A DNA stretch of 64,000 bases from Burkholderia cepacia (GTDB taxonomy: Bacteria > Pseudomonadota > Gammaproteobacteria > Burkholderiales > Burkholderiaceae). Position numbers and translations under genes: made by a program. Positions 56,485 to 64,000 of the stretch are shown piece by piece. Position 1 is the stretch's first letter. Every line of letters begins with the position of its first letter. Below the pieces are notes generated by a model, which made no database searches, was not told the DNA's origin, and saw only the letters and a program-made list of their open reading frames with translations. The stretch lies in contig NZ_CP013443.1 of the NCBI RefSeq assembly GCF_001718835.1, forward strand, positions 1,736,001 to 1,800,000. The letters run 5' to 3'.

Positions 56485-57342
56485 ATGCCGAAGAAAAATC
56501 TCGTCTACATCCAGTCGCTGCGCAACGGCGCGGCCGATCGTGCCGGGCAGCCGGTCGCTTATCGGGGCGGCACGCGCTACATGAAGGCGCCGCTCGAATT
56601 CCTCGTCGAACGCCTGAACGATTCGCCGCTCGGCGAGCGCTATACGCTCAAAGGCGTGATCGTCGACGACGACGACGGTTCGCCGGCCGACCGCGCGAAA
56701 GTCGCCGACTACGGTTTCGCCCGTACGCCGGGCCGCCCGTGGATCCTGCCGGAAGGGTTGGCGGTGCAGGGCCGGCCGGTCGACGAACTGTTCTGCACGA
56801 TTGCGTCGACGTACCGGCGGCTGCCGCGGGATGTGCACGACGTGCACACCGTGCGCGAGCGCGCGGCGGGCAAGGCGGCGTTCGAGCGCCGCCTGCTCGA
56901 GCGCCTGCTCGAACTCGACGCCGACGTCGTCGTGCTCGACGGGCTGCTCGTGATCCTCGACGAGCTCGTGCGGCCCGGCGCGCGCTTTCACCGGCGCATC
57001 GCGAACATCCACCCGGGCATCACCGCCGACGGTTCGCCGTACCAGCGGCGCGGCGCATGGGCGACGCTCGACGCGCTGCACGGCGCGCGCGGCGAACGGG
57101 TCGACTGGGCGAGCGGCGCGACGTCGTCCGTCGAACCCGTGATGATGACGGGTGCGTCGTTCCACTACGTCGACAACGGCATCGATTCCGGCGAGGTGAT
57201 CTGCGATGTGCTCGACACGCCGATCGCACCGGACGACACGATTCTCGAACTGCGCTGGAACAACTTCCAGCGCAGCCTGTTTCCGGCGCTCGAGCGGGGG
57301 CTTGGCATCCTCGCGGACCGCCACGACGCGGGGGCCTTGTGA
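56485..57342 (+). CDS. pvdF: N5-hydroxyornithine formyltransferase PvdF
   Basis: A 285-residue formyltransferase of the methionyl-tRNA/glycinamide formyltransferase fold. The active-site pattern is visible as NIHPGITADG (Asn and His near residues 174-176) and a downstream GIDSGEVI with the catalytic Asp near 234. It transfers a formyl group from formyl-tetrahydrofolate to N5-hydroxyornithine for the fourth residue of ornibactin. The ATG at 56485 gives MPKKNLVYIQSLRNG; an upstream in-frame ATG adds 15 residues. Its stop overlaps the orbL start by one base. Confidence 0.92.
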   Translation: MPKKNLVYIQSLRNGAADRAGQPVAYRGGTRYMKAPLEFLVERLNDSPLGERYTLKGVIVDDDDGSPADRAKVADYGFARTPGRPWILPEGLAVQGRPVDELFCTIASTYRRLPRDVHDVHTVRERAAGKAAFERRLLERLLELDADVVVLDGLLVILDELVRPGARFHRRIANIHPGITADGSPYQRRGAWATLDALHGARGERVDWASGATSSVEPVMMTGASFHYVDNGIDSGEVICDVLDTPIAPDDTILELRWNNFQRSLFPALERGLGILADRHDAGAL

Positions 57343-58358
57343 TGACCGACACGCTGACGAACCCTGCCGGTCCGGCGGATGCCGTCGAGTTCGCCGCGCC
57401 TGCGCGTGAGGCGGCATCCGCATCCGCATCCGCGGCGCACGACGCCGATCGCGTCCTCGACGCGTGGCGGCCCGACGATTCGCCGGCCGCGCTGCTTGCC
57501 GAATTCGCCGCGCTGTTCAACACGGAGACGCCGCGCGCGTCGGCGACGCTCGCCGTGCCGCTCGCGGGCGCCGATCCCGCGACGGTCGCGGCGTATGTCG
57601 GGCGCGCGGTGCGCGAGGGCGTGATCGACGGCGCGCGGCCCGTGGACGGCCGGCTGCACCTGAGCGCGTCGCGCGCGACGTTCTGGCAGCATCCGCAGCC
57701 GTGGCTGAAGGCGCCGGGCTCGGGCGGCATGCCGCTGCGCTATGCGGTGACGAACGAGCGACGTCATCCGGTGCGCGCGCCGAGCGTGCCCGGCGAGATC
57801 TATGCACGCCACATGCCGCAGGTCGGGATGACGTTCAGCCTGCGCACGGTCGACATCGACGCGCATGCGGACCTGTTCAGCGGCTGGATGAACCTCGACC
57901 GCGTCGCGCATTTCTGGGACCAGCGCGGCACGCGCGACGAGCACGCGGCGTATCTTGCCGAGCGGCTCGCCGATCCGCACATGCACCCGATGATCGGCTA
58001 TTTCGACGACACGCCGTTCGGCTATTTCGAGTTCTACTGGGCGAAGGAGGATCGTCTCGCGCCGTTCTACGATGCGCACGACTACGATCGCGGGCTGCAC
58101 CTGCTGATCGGCGACTCGCGGTTCCAGAGCGCCGGCAAGCTGCATGCGTGGTGGAGCGGGGTGCTGCACTACATGTTCGTCGACGAACCGCGCACGCAGC
58201 GGCTCGTCGGCGAGCCGCGCGTCGATCACGTGCGGCACATCGCGTACATGCACCGGCTCGGGTTCCACACGCTGAAGGAGTTCGACTTCCCGCACAAGCG
58301 CGCGGCGCTGGTGATGATCGACCGGGATACGTTCTTCGACACTTTCCGGTTGCCGTGA
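57342..58358 (+). CDS. orbL: Ornibactin acyltransferase-like protein OrbL (IucB family)
   Basis: A 338-residue paralogue of OrbK with the same length and order of motifs: WMNLDRVAHFWDQRG, IGYFDDTPFGYFEFYWAKED, and HDYDRGLHLLIGDSRF near residue 250. It closely resembles the aerobactin IucB-type N-acyltransferases and looks better conserved than OrbK. It probably acylates N5-hydroxyornithine with the 3-hydroxy fatty acid of ornibactin. The N-terminal 50 residues are low-complexity Ala-rich. It is the last gene of the biosynthetic operon. Confidence 0.9.
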   Translation: MTDTLTNPAGPADAVEFAAPAREAASASASAAHDADRVLDAWRPDDSPAALLAEFAALFNTETPRASATLAVPLAGADPATVAAYVGRAVREGVIDGARPVDGRLHLSASRATFWQHPQPWLKAPGSGGMPLRYAVTNERRHPVRAPSVPGEIYARHMPQVGMTFSLRTVDIDAHADLFSGWMNLDRVAHFWDQRGTRDEHAAYLAERLADPHMHPMIGYFDDTPFGYFEFYWAKEDRLAPFYDAHDYDRGLHLLIGDSRFQSAGKLHAWWSGVLHYMFVDEPRTQRLVGEPRVDHVRHIAYMHRLGFHTLKEFDFPHKRAALVMIDRDTFFDTFRLP

Positions 58359-58513
58359 CGGCGCGGGGTGCCCGCGTTGGCCGTTCGGCGTATGGACCGC
58401 GCGCAGGCAGGCGTGAAAAATGGGGGCTATCACATGACGAGGGCTGCAAGCTCATGGACAAGGCACTCATTGCGACAGGCTGGCGCACGGCGCCCCGGAC
58501 GCGGGCATCCATA

Positions 58514-58541
58514 TTGACATATGTGCGCATATGTCTAAAAT
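58514..58541 (+). promoter_or_regulatory. vapBC promoter and autoregulatory operator
   Basis: A consensus TTGACA at 58514-58519 and TAAAAT at 58536-58541 are 16 bases apart. The spacer is occupied by a near-perfect palindrome at 58516-58535, GACATATGTG/CGCATATGTC with one mismatch. VapBC complexes commonly repress their own promoter by binding such sites. Confidence 0.75.
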
Positions 58542-58567
58542 GGGCGCATCGTACTCCGGAGTGGCTC

Positions 58568-58831
58568 ATGCGCACCGTTTCCATTTTCAAGAACGCCCGT
58601 AACCAGGCAATCCGCATCCCGAAGGACATGGAGTTCGAGGGAGTGACGGAACTCGAGATCCGCCGCGAGGGCGACACGCTGCTGCTGCGGCCGGTGCGGC
58701 CCACGTGGACGTCGCTCGCGCACGAGCCGCTGGCCGACGCCGATTTCCTCGCCGAACGCCCGGCCGTGATCGAGTCCGGCCGCTTCGACCTTTCCGGCCC
58801 CGACGATGCGCAAACGGAGTCCGGCCAGTGA
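58568..58831 (+). CDS. vapB: VapB-type antitoxin (AbrB/MazE fold)
   Basis: An 87-residue antitoxin with an N-terminal AbrB-like swapped-hairpin DNA-binding domain (VSIFKNARNQAIRIPKDM, then ELEIRREGDTLLLRP) and a C-terminal tail about residues 50-87 that would wrap the toxin active site. It neutralises VapC and represses its own operon. The ATG at 58568 is 27 bases after the -10 element. The gene overlaps vapC by four bases (GTGA). Confidence 0.88.
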   Translation: MRTVSIFKNARNQAIRIPKDMEFEGVTELEIRREGDTLLLRPVRPTWTSLAHEPLADADFLAERPAVIESGRFDLSGPDDAQTESGQ

Positions 58832-59244
58832 CCACGCTCTACATGCTCGATACGAACGTCTGTTCGTTCATCATGCGCGAGCGGCCGCCGGCAGTGCTGT
58901 CGCGGCTGCAATCGTGCGTCAATGCACAGCACCGGATCGTCGTGTCGGCCATCACCTATGCCGAAATGCGGTTCGGTGCCGTCGGCAGGAAGGCGTCACC
59001 GAAGCACGCGGAACTCGTGACGGCCTTTGTCTCGCGGCTCGATGGCGTGCTGTCGTGGGATACGGCGGCCGTCGATGCAACGGCCGCGATTCGCGCCGAT
59101 CTCGCCGCGCGCGGCACGCCGATCGGCGCGAACGATGCGTCGATCGCCGGGCATGCGGTCGCGGCCGGTGCGGTGCTGGTGACCCACAACACGCGCGAAT
59201 TCGGCCGCGTCGACGGGTTGTCGTTCGAGGATTGGGCCGATTGA
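58828..59244 (+). CDS. vapC: VapC-type PIN-domain ribonuclease toxin
   Basis: A 138-residue PIN domain protein. The acidic metal-binding residues are present: Asp in MLDTN (near residue 8), Glu in AEMRFG (near 46), Asp in GANDASIAGHA (near 98), and an Asn in place of a final Asp in THNTREF. The GTG at 58828 overlaps the vapB stop. The family cleaves tRNA or rRNA when antitoxin is lost. The operon sits just downstream of the siderophore locus. Confidence 0.9.
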   Translation: MTTLYMLDTNVCSFIMRERPPAVLSRLQSCVNAQHRIVVSAITYAEMRFGAVGRKASPKHAELVTAFVSRLDGVLSWDTAAVDATAAIRADLAARGTPIGANDASIAGHAVAAGAVLVTHNTREFGRVDGLSFEDWAD

Positions 59245-59281
59245 GCGGCGACGCCCGCGGACGATGCTTGCATCGTGATAG

Positions 59282-59302
59282 CCGGCAACCACCGGTTGCC
59301 GG
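59282..59302 (+). terminator. Hairpin after vapC
   Basis: CCGGCAACC at 59282-59290 pairs with GGTTGCCGG at 59294-59302 across a 3-base ACC loop, 37 bases after the vapC stop. There is no T tract. It is a possible terminator of the vapBC transcript. Confidence 0.45.
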
Positions 59303-59385
59303 GCTGAAGACATTTCGTCTATCCGGTTGACGTCCGGCGGACTATCCTTGCCTGCACATTCCCCGCAGACACAGGAGACGACACC

Positions 59386-60549
59386 GTGACGCACAGCGTG
59401 ATTCCCGCAGGCCTCGCCGACGAAATGATCGAGATCCGGCACCGCATCCATGCCCATCCCGAGCTCGGCTTCGAGGAATTCGCGACGAGCGACCTCGTCG
59501 CCGAGCAACTGCAGTCGTGGGGCTACACGGTGCATCGCGGGCTGGGCGGCACGGGCGTCGTCGCGCAGCTGAAGGTCGGCAACGGCACGCAGCGTCTCGG
59601 CCTGCGCGCCGACATGGACGCACTGCCGATCCACGAGGCCACGGGCCTGCCGTACGAGAGCAGGATCGCCGGCAAGATGCACGCATGCGGTCACGACGGC
59701 CACACGGCGATGCTGCTCGCGGCCGCGAAGCATCTTGCGCGCGAGCGCCGCTTCTCGGGCACGCTGAACCTGATTTTCCAGCCGGCGGAAGAAGGGCTCG
59801 GTGGCGCGAAGAAAATGCTCGACGAAGGGCTGTTCGAGCTGTTCCCGTGCGACGCGATCTTCGCGATGCACAACATGCCGGGGTTCCCCACGGGCCAATT
59901 CGGCTTCCTGCCGGGGCCGTTCATGGCGTCGTCGGATACCGTCGTCATCGACGTGCAGGGCCGCGGCGGCCACGGCGCGGTGCCGCACAAGGCGGTCGAC
60001 TCGGTGGTCGTGTGCGCGCAGATCGTCATTGCGCTGCAGACGATCGTGTCGCGCAACGTGTCGCCGCTCGACATGGCGATCGTCACGGTCGGCGCGATCC
60101 ACGCGGGCGAGGCGCCGAACGTGATTCCCGATCGCGCGCAGATGCGCCTGTCGGTGCGCGCGCTGAAGCCGGAGGTGCGCGACCTGCTCGAGACGCGCAT
60201 CAAGGAAGTCGTGCATGCGCAGGCCGCCGTGTTCGGCGCGACCGCGACGATCGACTACCAGCGCCGCTACCCGGTGCTCGTCAACGACGCGGAAATGACC
60301 GCGTTCGCGCGCGGCATCGCGCGCGAGTGGGTGGGCGAAGCGAACCTGATCGACGGGATGGTGCCGCTCACCGGCAGCGAGGATTTCGCGTTCCTGCTCG
60401 AGAAGCGGCCGGGCTGCTACCTGATCATCGGCAACGGCGACGGAGAGGGCGGCTGCATGGTGCACAACCCCGGCTACGACTTCAACGACGCGGCACTGCC
60501 TACCGGCGCGTCGTACTGGGTCAAGCTGGCCGAGGCGTTCCTGGTGTGA
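59386..60549 (+). CDS. M20 family amidohydrolase (hippurate hydrolase/HipO-like)
   Basis: A 387-residue M20D metallo-amidohydrolase. The opening EIRHRIHAHPELGFEEFAT is the family signature. Metal-site residues are visible: RADMDALPI, HACGHDGHTAML (Cys and His near residues 105-110), and the catalytic FQPAEEGLGGA (Glu near 140). The lid domain has GRGGHGAVPH. GTG 59386 is used, with CAGGAGAC upstream. Members hydrolyse N-acyl amino acids such as hippurate, acetylornithine-like compounds or indole conjugates. The substrate is not determined by context. Confidence 0.88.
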   Translation: MTHSVIPAGLADEMIEIRHRIHAHPELGFEEFATSDLVAEQLQSWGYTVHRGLGGTGVVAQLKVGNGTQRLGLRADMDALPIHEATGLPYESRIAGKMHACGHDGHTAMLLAAAKHLARERRFSGTLNLIFQPAEEGLGGAKKMLDEGLFELFPCDAIFAMHNMPGFPTGQFGFLPGPFMASSDTVVIDVQGRGGHGAVPHKAVDSVVVCAQIVIALQTIVSRNVSPLDMAIVTVGAIHAGEAPNVIPDRAQMRLSVRALKPEVRDLLETRIKEVVHAQAAVFGATATIDYQRRYPVLVNDAEMTAFARGIAREWVGEANLIDGMVPLTGSEDFAFLLEKRPGCYLIIGNGDGEGGCMVHNPGYDFNDAALPTGASYWVKLAEAFLV

Positions 60550-60571
60550 CGGGATGGCGCGGCGCAGGGTG

Positions 60572-60586
60572 TACCAAATTTTGGTA
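60572..60586 (+). promoter_or_regulatory. Orphan operator-like palindrome
   Basis: TACCAAA, T, TTTGGTA is a perfect 7-1-7 inverted repeat, 36 bases before the remnant toxin fragment and followed by GTATAT-type A+T-rich bases. It looks like an antitoxin operator left without its antitoxin gene. Confidence 0.5.
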
Positions 60587-60607
60587 TATGGTCGGCGTAT
60601 TGATGTG

Positions 60608-60688
60608 ATGTTTTATCGTGAAACGGAGCACTCGCTCGATGTGATTCGCATCCTGCACCAGCGGATGGACGTCGAGCGCCATTTGTAA
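60608..60688 (+). pseudogene. ParE/RelE-type toxin gene remnant, C-terminal 26 codons
   Basis: The frame encodes MFYRETEHSLDVIRILHQRM followed by DVERHL and stop. This is the typical end of ParE-family toxins (FYRxxxxxxxIxRVLHxxMDxxRHL). The N-terminal two thirds of the toxin and the antitoxin are absent, so the locus was deleted or never intact here. It lies between an M20 amidohydrolase gene and the cob cluster, directly after an operator-like palindrome. Confidence 0.65.
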
Positions 60689-60806
60689 TCGCGGAGTCCG
60701 ACGGCAGAAATGCCGGAGCATCGTCGCAGCAAGCATGGTGTGACGTGCAGCCGACGACGTTGTCGCCGTCACCGCTCGATCGTGATCGCCGAAATCAGCG
60801 CTCAGC

Positions 60807-62111
60807 TCAAATTGTTCCGCCGCTGAACAGCGCCGCCGCCGCCGTCGGATTCGACGGCCAGTACATGTGCATGTACGTCGCGACGATCGGGCCGGCCCGA
60901 TACACGGCCTCGCCGCTGCCCGTGCCGCCGTCCGGCCGGACCGCGGCCGCGACCGGGGCAAGCGGCGTGTCGAGCCGCGAATAGTGGAACGTATGGCCGC
61001 GCATCGGCCCGGTACGCGTATCGAGCTGCTGCATGCCGAGCGCCGCGAACCGGCGCTGCATCGTCGCCCGACCCGGCAACAGCCCGAGCATCGACGTCGT
61101 GACACCGTCGACGTCGGTCAGCGATTCACACAGATACACCATCCCCCCGCATTCCGCGACGATCGGCCGGCCGGCTGCCGCATGCGCGCGGATCGCGCCC
61201 GCGCTCGTCGCGTTCGCCGCGAGCGTCGCCGCATGCAGTTCCGGATACCCGCCCGGCAGGAACAGCGTGTCGCAATCGTCCGGCACGGGTTCGTCGGCGA
61301 GCGGCGAGAAGAAGCGCAACCGCGCGCCGAGCGCCTCGAGCAGCGCGAGATTCGCCGGATAGATGAACGAAAACGCCGCGTCGCGCGCAATCGCGATTCG
61401 CTTGCCGGCGAGCGCACGCGGCAGCGGCGCCGCGGCGTCCGGTTCCGCGAACGCGACGGCGGGCGGCAATTCGGCGAGCGCCGTCTGCGCGAGCACGTCG
61501 GCCGCGCGCTCGAGCCGCACGTCGAGATCGTCGATGTCGGCCGGCTGGTGGAGACCGAGATGCCGCTCCGGCAGCGCGATGCCCGCGTCGGCCGGCACAT
61601 GCCCGAGCCAGCGCAGGTCGTCGGGCAGCGCCTGCTGCAGCAGTTCCGCATGCCGGGCCGAGCCGACGCGGTTCGCCAGCACGCCGTGAAACGGCAGCCC
61701 CGGCCGGAACCGCGCGAGCCCGAACGCGAGCGCCGCGAACGTCTGCGCCATCGCCTTCGCGGATATCACCGCGACGACCGGGACGCCGAACGCGGCCGCG
61801 AGGTCGGCACTGCTCGGCGTGCCGTCGAACAGCCCCATCACGCCTTCGATCAGGATCAGATCGGCGTCGCGTGCGGCATCGGCGAGCAATGCGCGGCAGC
61901 CGGCCTCGCCGACCATCCCGAGATCGAGCGCATGCACGGGGGCGCCGCTCGCGCGTTCGAGCAGCATCGGATCGAGAAAGTCGGGCCCGGTCTTGAACAC
62001 GCGCACACGACGCCCGAGCCGGCGGTGCAGCCGCGCGAGGCCGGCCGTCACCGACGTCTTGCCCTGGCCCGACGCGGGCGCACTGACGAACAGCGCGGGG
62101 CAGGCGGGCAT
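60807..62111 (-). CDS. cobB: Cobyrinate a,c-diamide synthase CobB
   Basis: A 434-residue glutamine-dependent amidotransferase, the usual length. The N-terminal ATPase part starts ALFVSAPASGQGKTSVTAGL with the P-loop near residues 8-18. The C-terminal class I glutaminase-like domain has the nucleophile Cys in VAECGGMVYL (near 330) and a late HxFHYS. It amidates the a and c side chains of (hydrogeno)byrinic acid in cobalamin synthesis. The start ATG 62111 lies two bases after the cobO stop. Confidence 0.92.
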   Translation of the reverse strand: MPACPALFVSAPASGQGKTSVTAGLARLHRRLGRRVRVFKTGPDFLDPMLLERASGAPVHALDLGMVGEAGCRALLADAARDADLILIEGVMGLFDGTPSSADLAAAFGVPVVAVISAKAMAQTFAALAFGLARFRPGLPFHGVLANRVGSARHAELLQQALPDDLRWLGHVPADAGIALPERHLGLHQPADIDDLDVRLERAADVLAQTALAELPPAVAFAEPDAAAPLPRALAGKRIAIARDAAFSFIYPANLALLEALGARLRFFSPLADEPVPDDCDTLFLPGGYPELHAATLAANATSAGAIRAHAAAGRPIVAECGGMVYLCESLTDVDGVTTSMLGLLPGRATMQRRFAALGMQQLDTRTGPMRGHTFHYSRLDTPLAPVAAAVRPDGGTGSGEAVYRAGPIVATYMHMYWPSNPTAAAALFSGGTI

Positions 62112-62113
62112 GC

Positions 62114-62716
62114 TCAGAACTCCACGCCGCGCTGCGCCTTCACGCCTTGCTCCTTGTACGGATGCTTGACGAGCCGCATCTCGGTGACGAGGTCGGCCGC
62201 GTCGATCAGCGCATCGGGCGCATGCCGCCCGGTCACGACGACGTGGACCGAATCGGGACGCGCGGCGAGCGTCGCGAGCACTTCGTCGAGCGGCAGGTAT
62301 TCGTACTTCAGCACCGTGTTCAGCTCGTCGAGGATCACCATCCGGTAGTCGCCGCTTTCGATCATCCGGCGCGCCTTGTCCCAGCCCTTGCGCGCGGTCG
62401 CGATGTCGGCGTCGCGGTTCTGCGTGTTCCATGTGTAGCCGTCGCCCATCGTCACGAAATCGCATTCGGCCACCGCGCCGAGGAAGTCCCGCTCGGACGT
62501 GTGCAGCGCGCCCTTGATGAACTGCACGACACCGAGCCGCATGCCGTGGCCGAGCACGCGCACGGCCATGCCGAACGCGGCCGTGCTCTTGCCCTTGCCG
62601 TTGCCGGTGTTGACGATCAGCAGGCCTTTCTCGTTGACGGCGGCGGCCTGCTTCTTCTCGTGGCCCGCACGGCGGCGTTCGGTCATCCGTTGATGGGATT
62701 CGGCGTCGGTTTTCAT
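62114..62716 (-). CDS. cobO: Cob(I)yrinic acid a,c-diamide adenosyltransferase CobO
   Basis: A 200-residue CobO/BtuR/CobA-type enzyme. The P-loop is NTGNGKGKSTAAFG near residues 36-49. Other family blocks are VVQFIKGA, TWNTQNRDAD, VILDELNTVLKYEYL and VVTGRHAPDALID. It transfers the adenosyl group of ATP to corrinoid cobalt. It lies between cobE and cobB; the cobB start is almost touching its stop. Confidence 0.93.
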   Translation of the reverse strand: MKTDAESHQRMTERRRAGHEKKQAAAVNEKGLLIVNTGNGKGKSTAAFGMAVRVLGHGMRLGVVQFIKGALHTSERDFLGAVAECDFVTMGDGYTWNTQNRDADIATARKGWDKARRMIESGDYRMVILDELNTVLKYEYLPLDEVLATLAARPDSVHVVVTGRHAPDALIDAADLVTEMRLVKHPYKEQGVKAQRGVEF

Positions 62717-62752
62717 CGATTCGTCCTGTCGAAAGAAAGCGAAACAAAGGGT

Positions 62753-63130
62753 TCAGAGCGGGCCGGCGAGTGCGACCGTCACGCCGTCCCGGATGGATTT
62801 GGGGCCCAGCAGCCGGCCGTGCGGCGCCGCGAGCTGCGCGCACGGCTCGGCCACGCCCGCGACGCCGAAACGGGCGAGCGCGGCCTCCGACGGGCCGCTC
62901 GCGGCCAGTTCGGGGCGGCTCGCGAGTTGCGCCGCGTCGAACCCGACGAGCGGCCAGCCGCGTCTCGCGCACAGCGTGCGCAGCGCGCGTGCGCGCGCCT
63001 TGTCGGCAAGCGTGGCGACGAGCGCCGGTTCGGCAGCCGGGTACCGCATCAGCGCGATGCGGATCGCGGCGTCGAGTTGCGCGGCCGTGACGCCCGCGCG
63101 GAAACCGACACCGATCGCGACCCGCATCAT
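62753..63130 (-). CDS. cobE: CobE/CbiG C-terminal type cobalamin biosynthesis protein
   Basis: A 125-residue protein of the CobE family, homologous to the C-terminal domain of CbiG. The N-terminus VAIGVGFRAGVTAAQL is the family opening; FDAAQLASRPEL and SEAALARFGVAGVAEPCA follow. Its exact role in corrin ring contraction or methylation in aerobic strains is unclear. The ATG at 63130 overlaps the cobA stop by four bases (ATGA on the minus strand), which supports reading cobA through to 63127. Confidence 0.85.
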   Translation of the reverse strand: MMRVAIGVGFRAGVTAAQLDAAIRIALMRYPAAEPALVATLADKARARALRTLCARRGWPLVGFDAAQLASRPELAASGPSEAALARFGVAGVAEPCAQLAAPHGRLLGPKSIRDGVTVALAGPL

Positions 63131-63878
63131 GCGCGGCTGCCGAGTGCGGCACGTACCGCGGGATCGTCGGCGAGCGCCGCGACGGGGCCGATCACGACGA
63201 TGGCCGGCGAACCGATGCCGGTTGCGCCGACACGTTCGACGAGCGTGTCGAGCGTCGCGAGCACGTGCCGCTGTTCGGGGCGCGTCGCATGCGCTCGATC
63301 GCCGCGCACGGCGTCTCGCCGGGCAGGCCGCCTTCGCGCAGTGCGGCTGCAATCGTGTCGAGCCGGCGGATGCCCATGTAGACGACGATCGTCATCCGCG
63401 TGGCCGCGAGCGCGCGCCAGTCGGGTTCGTCGGCGCCCGCGCCGTGGCCCGTGACGAAGATCACGCCCTGCGCGTCGCCGCGCTGCGTGACGGGAATGCC
63501 GAGTGCGGCCGGCGCGGCGATGCCCGCCGTGACGCCGCTCACGATCTCGACCTGAAATCCCGCGGCGCCGAGCGCGGCCAGCTCCTCGCCGCCGCGGCCG
63601 AACACGAACGGGTCGCCGCCCTTGAGCCGTGCGACGCTGCGGCCTGCGCGCAGATGCGCGAGCATCGCCGCGACGATCGCTTCCTGCGGCGTCGATGCAT
63701 GACCGCCGCGCTTGCCGACGTGCTCGATGTGCGCATCGGCGCGCGCATGGCGCAGCACGTCGGGGTTCACGAGATCGTCGACGAGCAGCACGTCGGCCGA
63801 GCCGATCGCGTGGACGGCCTTGAGCGTCAGCAGGCCGGCGTCGCCGGGGCCGGCGCCGACGAGCCAGGCGCGGCTCAT
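63127..63878 (-). pseudogene. cobA: Uroporphyrinogen-III C-methyltransferase CobA, frameshifted
   Basis: A SAM-dependent methyltransferase that makes precorrin-2. The open reading frame from ATG 63878 has the family motifs VGAGPGDAGLLTLKA (residues about 7-21), KRGGHASTPQEAI, RLKGGDPFVFGRGGEE and TQRG, then breaks after IER near residue 196. The homologous end, ATRPEQRHVLATLDTL to the stop at 63127, continues in another frame. The dinucleotide AT at 63289-63290 explains the break: removing it gives 750 bases (249 residues) and the usual ENGTRPEQR-like motif. It is either a real two-base insertion or a sequence error. The broken frame would run to 63192. Confidence 0.8.
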
Positions 63879-63979
63879 CGGGCGCGGCACGGCGCGCACC
63901 GTGGCGAAGACCGGAAAAGCGGCGAACGGGCGGCGCGAAGCCGGCCTGCGGAATGGCGATGCATAGCGGAATGAAAGCA

Positions 63980-63996
63980 GCCCGCTCGAAGCGGGC
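63980..63996 (-). terminator. Hairpin at the window end
   Basis: GCCCGCT at 63980-63986 and AGCGGGC at 63990-63996 form a 7-base-pair stem. Read on the minus strand it is followed by TGCTTTC. It may terminate the gene upstream of cobA, outside the window. Confidence 0.4.
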
Positions 63997-64000
63997 ATGA

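Noticed and set aside
63879..63998. Upstream extension of CobA from an ATG at 63998
   Set aside because: The extra 40 residues are Arg/Pro-rich without family similarity, and MSRAWLVGAGPGD at 63878 is the normal N-terminus.
1..64000. Insertion sequences, prophage genes, CRISPR arrays, rRNA or tRNA genes
   Set aside because: No transposase, integrase, regularly spaced direct repeats or foldable tRNA/rRNA sequence was seen in the window.

Overview
The window is about 67% G+C, densely coded, and reads as a chromosomal segment of a Burkholderia cepacia complex bacterium. The assignment rests on a complete ornibactin siderophore locus (orbS to orbL, about 28.1-58.4 kb), preceded by an AmrAB-OprA/RND-3 type efflux operon and a chaperone-usher fimbrial operon. 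As I recall, this is the gene order of chromosome 1 in B. cenocepacia relatives. The species was inferred from gene order and protein features; no database was searched.

Layout. 0.4-5.4 kb: stress operon prkA(yeaG)-yeaH-spoVR(ycgB), with an internal hairpin after prkA. 5.6-6.9 kb: 2-oxoglutarate permease kgtP. 7.2-9.1 kb: a rhomboid protease fused to a beta-propeller. 9.3-11.7 kb: polar amino acid ABC importer genes (binding protein and two permeases) with no ATPase gene. 11.7-13.0 kb (minus): M23 metallopeptidase. 13.04-13.2 kb: three consecutive hairpins, a candidate minus-strand small RNA or leader. 13.3-19.9 kb: TetR repressor divergent from an RND tripartite efflux operon, with a palindromic operator in the promoter spacer. 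20.0-20.9 kb: secreted alpha/beta hydrolase. 21.5-26.4 kb: fimbrial operon (subunit, usher, chaperone, tip subunit) behind a 613-base A+T-richer regulatory region. 26.5-27.8 kb: exported HAF-repeat protein.

28.1-58.4 kb: ornibactin. A Fur box over a sigma-70-like promoter precedes the ECF sigma gene orbS. OrbS-type promoters (GTAAA or CTAAA, 17 bases, CGTC) precede orbH, orbE and orbI. OrbG hydroxylates Asp, PvdA hydroxylates Orn, PvdF formylates it, and OrbK and OrbL are two paralogous acyltransferase-like proteins. OrbI (A-T-C-A-T-E-C-A-T) and OrbJ (C-A-T-C-T) assemble the peptide. Specificity residues read by eye give hydroxyornithine, Asp (epimerised), Ser, hydroxyornithine, which is colinear with ornibactin. 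OrbE exports the product, OrbA imports the ferric complex across the outer membrane, OrbB-OrbC-OrbD carry it across the inner membrane, and OrbF reduces the iron.

58.5-59.2 kb: vapBC toxin-antitoxin with an operator between -35 and -10. 59.4-60.5 kb: M20 amidohydrolase. 60.57-60.69 kb: the scar of a second toxin-antitoxin locus (an operator-like palindrome and the last 26 codons of a ParE-type toxin). 60.8-63.9 kb (minus): cobalamin genes cobA-cobE-cobO-cobB. cobA carries an apparent two-base insertion that breaks its frame near the 3' end.
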